Positions 25,675 to 34,674 of a DNA stretch of 64,000 nt are shown here, piece by piece. A program made the position numbers and the translations under genes. Source of the stretch: Leadbetterella lacustris (GTDB lineage Bacteria > Bacteroidota > Bacteroidia > Cytophagales > Spirosomataceae); contig OZ248427.1 in assembly GCA_965234335.1 (NCBI GenBank), forward strand, positions 113,432-177,431, read 5' to 3'. Position 1 is the stretch's first letter. Every line of letters starts with the position of its first letter. Below the pieces are notes generated by a model, which worked only from the letters and a program-made list of their open reading frames with translations, searched no databases and had not been told where the DNA came from.

Positions 25675-26430
25675 TCAGTGTTTACTAAAATCTAAATTTG
25701 AAAGGTAAGATATACGAATAGTAGGGTTGCTTTCTTCAATGGTATCTGAAAAATTCCAGATTTGCTGCTGAATAAAACTGAATTGTACCTGACTACTATT
25801 AGATAATGTGTAGCCAAGACCAGCAATAATTCTATTTTGATTAAACAAAGTAGCTCCAGCTTTTTTACCAATATTGATAAAGGCTTCGTTACCCACAAAT
25901 GCACTCAAGAGCGTTTTTTGGTTTTTTTTAAGGATAGGATAGCTAAGAAGTGGCATGTATCTTAGCCTGTTTCGGTAGGCAAAATCAGTGATTTCTAAAG
26001 CACCTGTGGCAGGATTTGCAGTTGCCAATCCTACCCAGCGAAGCTCATCTCGCAGGCGATTGGTGATTTTTAAATCTCCTATTTGCTGTGTAAAATTGGC
26101 CTGAATCCATACGTGATTTTCAGGAGTGGGTCTTTTGTTTAATGCGGGATTGCCATAAACAAAAGTGTTGTAATGCGTAAAGCCGACACTCCCAGTCAGG
26201 TACTTGTTTATTTGATAATCAAGTGATGGTCTTATAAAATACTGTTGTTTTTCAGAAAAGCCATTGGCATATCGCATGCTGGCCTCTAGCGTAAAAAAAG
26301 TTTTGTTGGCTATTTTGTTTTTACCTACATAATGCAGCCAAATATTGTTGTTTTGGGTTTTGGTTTGAGCCAAAGATTTGCCAAGTCCAAGCCCTAGAAG
26401 GGCAGCAAAGAATATTATTTTTTTCTTCAT
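25675..26430 (-). CDS. DUF2490 outer-membrane beta-barrel protein
   Basis: 251 residues from the ATG at 26430 (MKKKIIFFAALLGLGLGKSLAQ, a standard signal peptide cleaved after Ala-Gln region); the track-type extension to 26442 is unneeded. The mature protein alternates hydrophobic and polar residues typical of a small beta-barrel, with family blocks IWLHYVGKNKI, YFIRPSLDYQINKYLTGSVG and HTYNTFVYG-type loops, then RLRDELRW and RLRYMPLLSYP. DUF2490 is common in Bacteroidota. Last gene of the DAB-SulP block, separated from the SulP gene by 78 bp with a hairpin. It may serve as an outer-membrane channel for the anion handled by the neighbours; that is inference. Confidence 0.85.
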   Translation of the reverse strand: MKKKIIFFAALLGLGLGKSLAQTKTQNNNIWLHYVGKNKIANKTFFTLEASMRYANGFSEKQQYFIRPSLDYQINKYLTGSVGFTHYNTFVYGNPALNKRPTPENHVWIQANFTQQIGDLKITNRLRDELRWVGLATANPATGALEITDFAYRNRLRYMPLLSYPILKKNQKTLLSAFVGNEAFINIGKKAGATLFNQNRIIAGLGYTLSNSSQVQFSFIQQQIWNFSDTIEESNPTIRISYLSNLDFSKH

Positions 26431-26458
26431 TGTTGTTATCATTACGCACCGATTCCTA

Positions 26459-26480
26459 CCTTACCTTTTTCAAGGTAAGG
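26459..26480. terminator. Intergenic hairpin between the SulP and DUF2490 genes
   Basis: CCTTACC (26459-26465) and GGTAAGG (26474-26480) form a 7-bp stem with an 8-nt loop. There is no long U-tract, so it may attenuate or stabilise the transcript instead of ending it. Confidence 0.35.
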
Positions 26481-26508
26481 GCGAAATTAGTGTTTTTATT
26501 GTTAAAGT

Positions 26509-28098
26509 TTACTTTTTATATCTTCCGGCTAAGGCATGACTAGACAGAGGTTTGTGGTCTTCATGGCCCACTATGGACACAGTGCCTCCTTGTGCAGTGT
26601 AATCATGCTCAAAATTATGCAAGCTCTCCATAACTGAGTGATCCACGAGTTTGGTGTTTTTTAGGTCAATAATTACTTTAAAACCAGGAGGGATAGCCTC
26701 TAACTTACTTTTTATTCCCAAAAAGTTAGAAAAAACAGCTGCTTTATCTATTTCTACCAAATATTCGTTGTCGGTAAAAGATACCACAACGGGGGCTTTG
26801 AATAAGGCCAAAATTGGAGCACCGTGGTAGGCATGAATGATTAGTTCTAAAACCATGCCAGCCGCTATACCCACCAACAGGTCCTCAAACAAAGTGAAGA
26901 ATATTGTAATCAAGAAAATGGCTAACTGTTCTTTTCCAATTTTGAAAGTATGAATAAATTCACGTGGGTGGGCTAATTTAATACCTACAGTTATGAGCAT
27001 CGCTGCTAAAGCAGTGTTCGGTATCAATTCAATCAAGTGCGAGGCCAACAATACGAAACTCAGGATGAAGAAACCATGGAAGAAATTGGCCCATCTAGTT
27101 TTGGCACCATTGTTTACATTAGATGAACTCCTTGCTACCTCTGATATCATGGGTAGTCCTCCCAAAATGGCAGAAATCGTATTTCCGATTCCAACCGCTA
27201 TCAAGTCTTTGTTGGTATTTGATTTTCTCTTAAACGGATCTAACATATCTATGGCTTTAACCGTTAAAAGCGACTCCAAAGAGCCTACTAAGGCAAACAT
27301 AATGACATATTTTATGAAAACTCCAGTTTGTGCAAATCCACCAAAATCTACATTTATTTTGATGTTTTCGAGAAGATTACCAATGTGAACCAAAGCATAA
27401 GGAGGCTCGGTAGCTTGAAAATCAAGCATTAGTTCCGCCGGTATAGCAAACAATAAAACCATCAGTGGAGCGGGTATTTTTTTAATTGGACTATCTAAAA
27501 GCGGCCAAATCATCATTATACTTAAACTTACCAAACCCACCAGCGTAGCTTTAGGGTCAAGGTGCATTACAAAATTTGGAATAGAAGCTAACAGCTCGAG
27601 TGGAGTTTTCCCTTTGAGAATTGCTGGGTTGATGTCTAACAATATCGGAATCTGTTTGGCAATAATAATAATTCCGATAGCTGCCAACATGCCGTGGATG
27701 GCTGAAAGTGGGAAAAAGTCGGCCAGCTTACCCATTTTTAATACACCAAACAATATTTGAATGACGCCCGAAACCACCATGGCTCCAAGTGCCAAATGCC
27801 AACCTGTTTCGCCTCCACCAAACTCAGTTACCGCACCAGCTACGATTACGATCAATCCTGCCGCAGGGCCTTTTATGGTCAGTCTTGAACCCATAAAGAA
27901 ACTTACAACCAAGCCTCCAATAATGGCAGATACCAATCCCATGATAGGTGGAAATTCCGATGCCTTGGCAATACCCAAACTGAGCGGTAAAGCGAGCAAA
28001 AACACGATGAAACCCGAAACCGCATCGGTTGAGAAGTTCTCCTTTAGACCAGCTAAGCCGTCTAATGGAATTTTTAGTTTTTTATTTTCTGTATTCAT
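26509..28098 (-). CDS. SulP-family inorganic anion transporter with STAS domain
   Basis: 529 residues. About 10-12 membrane helices from residue ~25; the family signature region is FIVFLLALPLSLGIAKASEFPP near the N-terminus and a second conserved block around GGLPMISEVARSSSNVNNGA, which lines the anion site. The final ~90 residues form a STAS domain (VIIDLKNTKLVDHSVMESLH). SulP members carry sulfate, bicarbonate (BicA-type) or other anions, usually with Na+ or H+. Its place directly behind dabA and dabB argues for bicarbonate or a co-transported ion; sulfate cannot be excluded from sequence. Confidence 0.93.
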   Translation of the reverse strand: MNTENKKLKIPLDGLAGLKENFSTDAVSGFIVFLLALPLSLGIAKASEFPPIMGLVSAIIGGLVVSFFMGSRLTIKGPAAGLIVIVAGAVTEFGGGETGWHLALGAMVVSGVIQILFGVLKMGKLADFFPLSAIHGMLAAIGIIIIAKQIPILLDINPAILKGKTPLELLASIPNFVMHLDPKATLVGLVSLSIMMIWPLLDSPIKKIPAPLMVLLFAIPAELMLDFQATEPPYALVHIGNLLENIKINVDFGGFAQTGVFIKYVIMFALVGSLESLLTVKAIDMLDPFKRKSNTNKDLIAVGIGNTISAILGGLPMISEVARSSSNVNNGAKTRWANFFHGFFILSFVLLASHLIELIPNTALAAMLITVGIKLAHPREFIHTFKIGKEQLAIFLITIFFTLFEDLLVGIAAGMVLELIIHAYHGAPILALFKAPVVVSFTDNEYLVEIDKAAVFSNFLGIKSKLEAIPPGFKVIIDLKNTKLVDHSVMESLHNFEHDYTAQGGTVSIVGHEDHKPLSSHALAGRYKK

Positions 28099-28130
28099 TT
28101 AAATTATTTTTTGTGCTTTGCAGCAATTAT

Positions 28131-30011
28131 TTATGACGAACGATATGCAACCTCGTGGTAGGTTTTGGTATGAGGCCCAAAAAATACACGGGCGAAAATT
28201 CTAATAATGGCGAGGCCGTCCATGATTAAACTCAAGGCAGTGAGAAGGGCCAGAAGAATCTGATTTTCGTGAATATGAGAGAAAATCAAGTCTTCACCAA
28301 CAAATGAGGGTGTTATAGGAAAACCACTCACGCCCAGACAGGCTAGAAAAAATGCAAGGGCAATTTTCGGGTGCGTAAAGACATGACCATGGAAACGGTC
28401 AAGGTCAATGTTGCCTTCCAAACGCTTTAGTCTAAGCAGGGTGAAATACCCAAACAATCCCATGGTGATGATTCCACTGAGATATAATAAAACATGACTC
28501 AAACTGAAATGTTCATTAAAGGAAATGGCAAGTGCTACGCAAGTATGATTAAGCAATATCAGTACCCATGACATCCTAGCACGGTATCTTTCGGTAAAGG
28601 CTTTCAGTACCATCAACAAGCCAATTATGGAGAAAATGATGGGCAAAAGATGTAAAATTTTTTCTGAAAAATTAGCCTGATAAAACCACAAAGCAATTCC
28701 CAAAGTATACACAGAAATGAAGCCCAAAATTAGTTTATTCAAACTTAAGAAATGTATTTTTTTGCCTAAAACTTTCATCGGATTCCACAGGTAACTGTAC
28801 ATCAAATTGTCAAGATTAAATTCTTTCAAACACAAGATGTACAATGAATTAGCCAGCTTAGTGGGATATTTTGACTCTATTGAAGTATTTTCAGACGAGT
28901 ACCTGTAAAACTGTTCTCTAATGAGGTAAGTAACCACCGATGGCGAAACCAAAAGCTGATAAGTTCGCAAAAACGCATTGCCTGCAAAGTGAAAAAGTGC
29001 CAGATTTTGAAGGCCCAAGGCAACCTCTATAAATATTAAGCCAATCTGGGCAATGGAGCCATAAGCAATCTGGCTTTTGATAGATGACTGAACACGGCCA
29101 ATTCCAGTGGCTACGATACTGGTTATCAATCCCATAACACCTATAAAAATCCTCACTGAGGTTTGTTGTTCCATAAAGTGAAATGTGCGAAGCAACAAAA
29201 ACACGCCAATATGAACCGACAAGGAACCGTAAAAAATAGCACTAGATGGTGTAGGTCCTTCCATGGCCCTCGGCAACCAACTAGAAAATGGCAACTGGGC
29301 CGATTTAACAGCTGCAGCCAAAACCAACATCATGGCAATAAAGACGCCTGTAGAAGAATGACTCAACAAATGCTCGTGAACCAACTCAAAGTTATTCAGC
29401 TTTTGAAATGTGATGTTTTCATGCCACAAATGATGGCTCATCCACATCGCCAGAAGGATTCCAACGTCCCCGATTCTATAGATGGAGAATACTTTTACTG
29501 CGTTTTTAACGGGTAAGTAACGGTTTCTGTAAAAGGCAATGAGTAGAAACGAACAGATACCCAATATCTCCCAGCCTACAAAAAGCGTCTCCAAGTTGCC
29601 CGATAAAACAGTGATGCTATAACCCGTGTAAAAGAACAAAACGGTATTAAAAAATCTTTTATACCCAGGTTCTCTGTGCAAGTAGTATCTACTAAATCTC
29701 GTAACCAACGAAACCAGTATGCCCCCAACCAACAAATAAGCAGCGGAGATTTTGTCAAAATAAAAGGACAGGAAAAAGCTGTAACCCTTTGTTTGGTAGA
29801 GATCGGTGGTATTAAAATTCACCGAAGGCCATCCTTTTATAAGCCAAACGAAAGTATATGCAATGGCAAGAAACAACTGAATACCGATGGTTACTACGGC
29901 AACCCACGACAAAAAACCTTCTTTCTTTTCTGGAACAATAAGGCTCAGGAAGAAACCAAATAAGGGTATTAGAATGAAAATCTGCAATACTAATTCCATA
30001 TCAAGCTTCAT
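28131..30011 (-). CDS. dabB: DabB, proton-conducting membrane subunit of the DAB inorganic carbon pump
   Basis: 626 residues, NuoL/MrpA-like with ~15 membrane helices. Conserved proton-channel features are visible: TLFVGWEILGICSFLLIAFY (conserved Glu of the antiporter-like subunits), LAAAVKSAQLPFSSWLPRAMEGPTP (conserved Lys and the PxSxWLPxAMxGPTP motif, cut here as seen), and SIKSQIAYGSIAQIG. In DAB systems DabB couples the proton gradient to DabA, which hydrates CO2 to bicarbonate. The start at 30011 lies within the last codons of dabA (11-bp overlap); an internal ATG at 29999 is an alternative. Followed by the SulP gene after 32 bp. Confidence 0.92.
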   Translation of the reverse strand: MKLDMELVLQIFILIPLFGFFLSLIVPEKKEGFLSWVAVVTIGIQLFLAIAYTFVWLIKGWPSVNFNTTDLYQTKGYSFFLSFYFDKISAAYLLVGGILVSLVTRFSRYYLHREPGYKRFFNTVLFFYTGYSITVLSGNLETLFVGWEILGICSFLLIAFYRNRYLPVKNAVKVFSIYRIGDVGILLAMWMSHHLWHENITFQKLNNFELVHEHLLSHSSTGVFIAMMLVLAAAVKSAQLPFSSWLPRAMEGPTPSSAIFYGSLSVHIGVFLLLRTFHFMEQQTSVRIFIGVMGLITSIVATGIGRVQSSIKSQIAYGSIAQIGLIFIEVALGLQNLALFHFAGNAFLRTYQLLVSPSVVTYLIREQFYRYSSENTSIESKYPTKLANSLYILCLKEFNLDNLMYSYLWNPMKVLGKKIHFLSLNKLILGFISVYTLGIALWFYQANFSEKILHLLPIIFSIIGLLMVLKAFTERYRARMSWVLILLNHTCVALAISFNEHFSLSHVLLYLSGIITMGLFGYFTLLRLKRLEGNIDLDRFHGHVFTHPKIALAFFLACLGVSGFPITPSFVGEDLIFSHIHENQILLALLTALSLIMDGLAIIRIFARVFFGPHTKTYHEVAYRSS

Positions 30012-32505
30012 ATTTATAAATTTCCAAATTGTCCATTCCGGTCTCTACCAAGCTGCCCAAGTCATTAATATGCTCGATTTTTATAGCGTTAGGCGTATAT
30101 TCCACCATTTCACCATTATAGAATATTGAAATTGAGCAGTTTTCTGGGTCAATGGTGGCTATCAAAACCCAGCCGTTTTCTATCCATTGGTAGGTGGAGT
30201 GATTTCTTTTGATGACATTTAGCACCATTTCGGCCTTTTGCTCTATCACCATAAGCAGTCTAATGGGGTCATGAACTTCAATCATTTGATTGGGCAAACC
30301 TGGTCTCAAATCGCCGTCTATTCCGTTTGCTACCCCAAAAAGCCCCATAACATTATGTGGCAGTTTTGAACCCGCACCGAGTTTCTGATTATCTACCCTT
30401 GAGAAATAATATTCGAGGTTGATACCTCCACAAACAGGCACGGCGGCGTTTAAAATACCCAAAAGTATATTGCCTTCTGGATCTATTTTGGCGTCATAAG
30501 AGTTTAAGAAAGACCGCCTATCGAGAAAAATGCCTTTGGTAAGTTCACGCTTTCCAACTATACAAAGGGCATTGGTGGCATGATTAAGCTCAGGGCGAGG
30601 TTCAAAAAGCGACACAGAGCGTTGAAGTATCTTTTTATGAATGTCGTTTACAGACAAGTCGGTATCGATAGACTCAAACCTTCGAGACCTTTCTTTGGCG
30701 TTTCTTTTAGACGCCTCTTCAAAGTTTGGAAGATTACTTTGATGAAAGGCCAGTTGCTTAACATCAAGCGTTTCAATATCATAAAACGTAATTTCGTCAC
30801 GCGTTGTATCTCTCAATGCACCTACAAACCGAGTATCGTCAGGAATGATGAGGCCTCGTAGTGCTAGTTGGTCACGAACCTCCGTCTTGTTGACCATAGC
30901 AGCGAAAACACGGGCATTCACAGATCCTGCACGACCCGAACAGGCTCCACAGTCATAAGCTGCATAGTGTGGGTTGTTGATACTACTCGCACCATGACCA
31001 ATCACATAAACTAGAGGGGCATAATTATTAACCAAACCAATGCTTTTAAGCACATTTTCGACTCTGTCCACCATTTCTTCTATTTTAAAACCAACTTGAA
31101 GGCCGTTTTCAAATTCACCTTCGTGTTCAACTGACAGTTTTGAGGCACTATCCATGTGTTTGAACGAATGGCTTACCATCGGCCCCATAGATGGTTTGAA
31201 AATATTCAGAAAAAGTCTGAAAGCTGACCAAAATCCAAGTGTTTGTGCTATGAACCAGCCACTTATGAAGTTGTGGCTGTGTTTTGAAAAATGGGCATCG
31301 ACTTCCATTTTTCTTTCCATACCCTCTTCCTTTATCAGATATTTAGGGGTGACAGGTGCTGGACACACTTTAGTATAAAATTTTCCTTCAATGGGTTTGA
31401 AAAAGAACTCAACACCAAAAAAACCAGGCGTACCGAAGGTTTCACATTTGGTATCATGCACCTCAAGATATCTCCTGTAAGAGCATTCCCGGTCATCAAT
31501 ACAAAATATAGCCTGAAAGCTTTTTTGAAATGCTTGCGGGGTCTTAAAGTCTCTCTTGTTTTCTTGTAGAACATGTAAGATAGGCTCGTAGTAAGTCCAC
31601 TCAAAAGCCTTTTGCCAGAGATTTAAGGTCTCAAAATACTCCGTTTGAGGAACTTCAGAAAACAGCGGAATGGGTTGATGCATAAGGCTTTCACTTAATG
31701 ATTTCCATTTTTTGTCCATTCTTGAGGCTATGGCATCCAATTCTAAAAAACACTCCAACTTAATAAGATCCAAAAGCGTTATATTTCTAGTCTCCAATAA
31801 GGTTTCAGGAAGATTTTCTATGACTGAAACCATACCTGACCAGCCTTGATGCGAAAATTGTTGATCAAATATATATTGTTCGTAAAGACTTTCGTCTCCA
31901 ACTAACATTTCTAACAATCCTGAAAGTGATAATTCCTTTGAAAGAAACAAACTACGGATTCGTTTGGTCTTAAAAATTGAGGACATTCCGTTTTTCTCTA
32001 GCTCATAAACGGATTCCAGAAAGCCTTTGTTCTCTAACGGAAACCGCCAAATGGCAATACCTTGGTCGAGATAAGAACACAAAAGCCGAAACAAAATGGG
32101 CTGAACCATGGAGTCTAAATCGATTTGGTAGACCTCTTTCCAATGATTTCTAACTGCTCCGATCCTTGCTTCTGTATCATTTGGGAAGTTCTTGTTTTTG
32201 AGCTTATCTAACCAAAACTCAAGATATTTTTCTCCTTTTTCTTTTGTAATAATTTGATAAATAGCACTTTCTGATATTTTTCCTTCGGCATATTGGTCTC
32301 TATATTCATCCAGAGATAGAGAGGTCTTATATCCGAAAATCGTTCTTGCCGTTCTGAGTGCATCGTCAAAGGGCAAATGCTGAAAACCATGTAAGGTATT
32401 GTGATGCACAAAATCCTTTAAAGGTGCTTGTGCTGGCAGGTAGTGCTGGAGTTGATGTAACAAATGGTGTTCATCAAATACAGCCTTGTGATGATTTGAT
32501 TTCAT
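30001..32505 (-). CDS. dabA: DabA, DUF2309/UPF0753 subunit of the DAB inorganic carbon pump
   Basis: 834 residues, full length for DabA. The N-terminal family signature LKDFVHHNTLHGFQHLPF is at about 30-46. The zinc-site residues known from characterised DabA have clear counterparts: C335 and D337 in FCIDDRECSYRR, H504 in VIGHGASSINNPHY and C519 in YDCGACSGRAG; the 15-residue His-Cys spacing is the same as in the Halothiobacillus protein. Other conserved stretches are FFGVEFFFKPI and ERSRRFESI. The predicted role is beta-carbonic-anhydrase-like unidirectional CO2 hydration on the cytoplasmic side, energised through DabB. Gene order dabA-dabB-sulP-DUF2490 suggests a single operon. Confidence 0.95.
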   Translation of the reverse strand: MKSNHHKAVFDEHHLLHQLQHYLPAQAPLKDFVHHNTLHGFQHLPFDDALRTARTIFGYKTSLSLDEYRDQYAEGKISESAIYQIITKEKGEKYLEFWLDKLKNKNFPNDTEARIGAVRNHWKEVYQIDLDSMVQPILFRLLCSYLDQGIAIWRFPLENKGFLESVYELEKNGMSSIFKTKRIRSLFLSKELSLSGLLEMLVGDESLYEQYIFDQQFSHQGWSGMVSVIENLPETLLETRNITLLDLIKLECFLELDAIASRMDKKWKSLSESLMHQPIPLFSEVPQTEYFETLNLWQKAFEWTYYEPILHVLQENKRDFKTPQAFQKSFQAIFCIDDRECSYRRYLEVHDTKCETFGTPGFFGVEFFFKPIEGKFYTKVCPAPVTPKYLIKEEGMERKMEVDAHFSKHSHNFISGWFIAQTLGFWSAFRLFLNIFKPSMGPMVSHSFKHMDSASKLSVEHEGEFENGLQVGFKIEEMVDRVENVLKSIGLVNNYAPLVYVIGHGASSINNPHYAAYDCGACSGRAGSVNARVFAAMVNKTEVRDQLALRGLIIPDDTRFVGALRDTTRDEITFYDIETLDVKQLAFHQSNLPNFEEASKRNAKERSRRFESIDTDLSVNDIHKKILQRSVSLFEPRPELNHATNALCIVGKRELTKGIFLDRRSFLNSYDAKIDPEGNILLGILNAAVPVCGGINLEYYFSRVDNQKLGAGSKLPHNVMGLFGVANGIDGDLRPGLPNQMIEVHDPIRLLMVIEQKAEMVLNVIKRNHSTYQWIENGWVLIATIDPENCSISIFYNGEMVEYTPNAIKIEHINDLGSLVETGMDNLEIYKYEA

Positions 32506-32586
32506 ATTTTAAAATTTAAGAGTTTGTCTAACAGATAGTTAGCTTATGTTTCGGAAAGGGAATTTGTATCCCAAACTACATTACTC

Positions 32587-32964
32587 TCAAATTCGGATAT
32601 TACTGAACAAATAGATTAGCGGTATTTTTTGTGTAAACCGGCGAGATGAGATTACAGCAATTCGAATATACCGAACGGCGTATCTGCCAGAAAAATTTAA
32701 GAAGTTTTGTTGGTCAGCAGAAATCAAATAAGGAAGGTCTTGTTTTTCATCACCTGTTACTTCTTCTTCTATCTCTTCAATTTCGGACAGAGCCAAGATA
32801 AAAGTATGTAGATGATGTTCCTCTTTGTGCTGTTTGTAAGTTGGCGAATTTGAATCCTCTGAATCAGAAAAATAGTCCGTAGCAAAGCCACTTAATGTGC
32901 CAATGCCTAGCACATAAAGAAGCGTTATTACAAATATTTTCTTAAATCTTTCCAAAAGATGCAT
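32587..32964 (-). CDS. Small exported or membrane-anchored hypothetical protein upstream of dabA
   Basis: 125 residues from the ATG at 32964 (MHLLERFKKIFVITLLYVLG); the extension to 33045 is less plausible. An N-terminal hydrophobic segment at 9-27 is a signal or anchor. It is followed by an acidic/His-rich stretch (DYFSDSEDSNSPTYKQHKEE, then HHLHTFILALSEIEEIEEE) and a C-terminal region with IRIAVISSRRFTQKIPLIYL. No family recognised. It lies 81 bp before dabA on the same strand and is probably co-transcribed. The His/acid cluster might bind a metal; that is a guess. Confidence 0.6.
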   Translation of the reverse strand: MHLLERFKKIFVITLLYVLGIGTLSGFATDYFSDSEDSNSPTYKQHKEEHHLHTFILALSEIEEIEEEVTGDEKQDLPYLISADQQNFLNFSGRYAVRYIRIAVISSRRFTQKIPLIYLFSNIRI

Positions 32965-33045
32965 TTTTCTACAAATGAATGTCTTTTTTTTACACCAATA
33001 CCCTGTTTTAACTATTTTTTTGAAACATAAATCAGAATCCATCAA

Positions 33046-33700
33046 TCAAATAATGGAAAAGTAATATTTTTTGTCATCATGGCGGCTTTAATCAAATTTA
33101 CTTGAACCTTTTACATATTCCCAAGACAAGCTAAATGTTGATTATTCAAGAACCTTGCTGATATTTAACCTGTTTCGACACACGCAGCAATGGAAGGTCT
33201 GGTGAGCGACCTCAAATGGAAAATTTGGAATATTGATTTAAAAAAGCAAGAGAAAGATTGGGCAAGAAATTATTCTGGTGCTTTTGTTATCAGGCTAACC
33301 GTCGGACAGGCCAATTGCCGCATTTTATGCAAAGAAAATCCAAAAGGGCTTGGTAGTTTTTAATCTTGATTTGGCCGATTGTAGATGCCCGTGGGGAGTC
33401 ACTTTTGCGGCAAGCATGACCACGGATTAAAAAGATTTTGGCAACTGTACAAGTGGCCAATTTAAAAAAGCAGTAACAGAAAGCCGATATTATGGTTCTG
33501 ATAGTGAACAATCTGCGATGGCAAAACTACAGAAACTAAAAAGATGAAGATGCCATGTTTATTTATTTGAAGCCTTTAAAAGTAGTTAAAAACGTTGTGC
33601 CGGCTCTATTTTTACCTGATTAAATGTAATTTGATTTAAATTTTTACTGAATTCCATTCTGAATTTCAAGAAGGGCATTTTTGGTCGTTTTTTTATGAAT
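33046..33700. other. Mostly gene-free region with one short open frame
   Basis: About 650 bp. A 57-codon plus-strand frame at 33190-33363 (begins MEGLVSDLKWKIWNIDLKKQ, continues with NYSGAFVIRLTVGQ) looks more coding-like than its surroundings, but has no ribosome-binding site that I can see and ends abruptly; it may be a gene remnant. The promoter for the dab block is expected in the left part (33000-33100). Confidence 0.35.
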
Positions 33701-33776
33701 GAAACGTTCATGACTCATATTTTAGACACATAGAGAAATGATTATTTCTTAGCGTCTTTGTGCCTTAGCGGTAAAT
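33701..33776 (+). repeat. ~78-bp leader-type repeat, single copy
   Basis: Reads GAAACGTTCATGACTCATAT, then TTTAGACACATAGAGAAATG, then ATTATTTCTTAGCGTC and TTTGTGCCTTAGCGGTAAAT. This is the inverse of the copy at 18833-18909, so here it faces right, towards the exported-protein gene at 33845 (68 bp away). Same relative orientation as the other copies. Confidence 0.88.
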
Positions 33777-33844
33777 TATAAGCATCGGAAAACTTTAAAG
33801 TTTGAATTATCTAGTAAATTGCAACATTAATTATTGTTTCATAA

Positions 33845-34606
33845 ATGAGAACATTCGTCGCTTTTTGGTTTGTCTTTTTGGTTTTCTCCAATAAAATCTG
33901 TGCCCAAGACCCTGAAACTGCTTTAAGTATGGGTAAAAAGATTTTGAATTTGATTAGTCAAGATAACTCATCTGAATTGGCAAAATACATAGTCTATCCA
34001 CTTAAAAGGCCAAATCCCATCCCAGATATAAAAAATGAAAAGGAATTTGTGGCTTATTATCCCATTCTTTTTGATGCCAAATTCAAGAAACTTATTCCGA
34101 AGTTTACTCAAAAAGAAGTTCTAGTTAGAAACGGCTTGTTTGGCATGGTTGGAGATGTTTTTCATGGTGAAATCTGGTACGACGAATCTGTAATCGTCAG
34201 CATCAATTATTTTTCCGACAAAGAAATATCTCTCGAGAAGTCGCTTACCAAGAAGATTCAATCGGTTATTCATCCTTCCGTTAAACAGTGGGAGAGTAAT
34301 GTGTTTGTAGGAAAATCAAAAAATCTACTGGTTCGTGTAGATAGACTTTCGAATGGTGACCTCCGCTATGTATCTTGGAGCAAGGGCAAACCCATTAGCC
34401 AAAAACCTGACCTAGTAATTTTACAAGGTGAGGAAGTGCATGAGGGCACTATGGGTTCTACGTTTTGGACTTTCAGTAATAACAATTGGAGATATACCAT
34501 CTACAATCAGGAATCCTGTGAAAACTGCGTTCAATCTAACTATGAGTTGGTTTTGGAAGAAAATGGTTTGGAGAAGAGTAGAATAGTCTTGGTTTTGTCA
34601 AAATAG
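33845..34606 (+). CDS. Exported hypothetical protein
   Basis: 253 residues with a signal peptide (MRTFVAFWFVFLVFSNKICA, cleavage before QDPETA). The mature part begins with a helical section (ALSMGKKILNLISQDNSSEL, then YIVYPLKRPNPIPDI) that resembles small NTF2-like or DUF4440-like beginnings, followed by beta-rich sequence with SGWYDES-like and RVDRLSNGDLRYVSWSKGKP motifs. A pair of Cys (CENCVQ) near the C-terminus may form a disulfide. No family assigned. It has its own leader repeat upstream and shares a terminator with polA. Confidence 0.75.
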   Translation: MRTFVAFWFVFLVFSNKICAQDPETALSMGKKILNLISQDNSSELAKYIVYPLKRPNPIPDIKNEKEFVAYYPILFDAKFKKLIPKFTQKEVLVRNGLFGMVGDVFHGEIWYDESVIVSINYFSDKEISLEKSLTKKIQSVIHPSVKQWESNVFVGKSKNLLVRVDRLSNGDLRYVSWSKGKPISQKPDLVILQGEEVHEGTMGSTFWTFSNNNWRYTIYNQESCENCVQSNYELVLEENGLEKSRIVLVLSK

Positions 34607-34619
34607 CCTTTAGATTGGA

Positions 34620-34648
34620 TTAGAGGCCACCTTTTAGGCAGCCTCTAA
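34620..34648. terminator. Bidirectional terminator between the exported-protein gene and polA
   Basis: TTAGAGGC (34620-34627) pairs perfectly with GCCTCTAA (34641-34648) around a 13-nt loop, and lies between two convergent genes ending at 34606 and 34675. T-rich sequence follows on the plus side. Confidence 0.75.
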
Positions 34649-34674
34649 TTATTGAAATTATTGTTTTCTTATCC

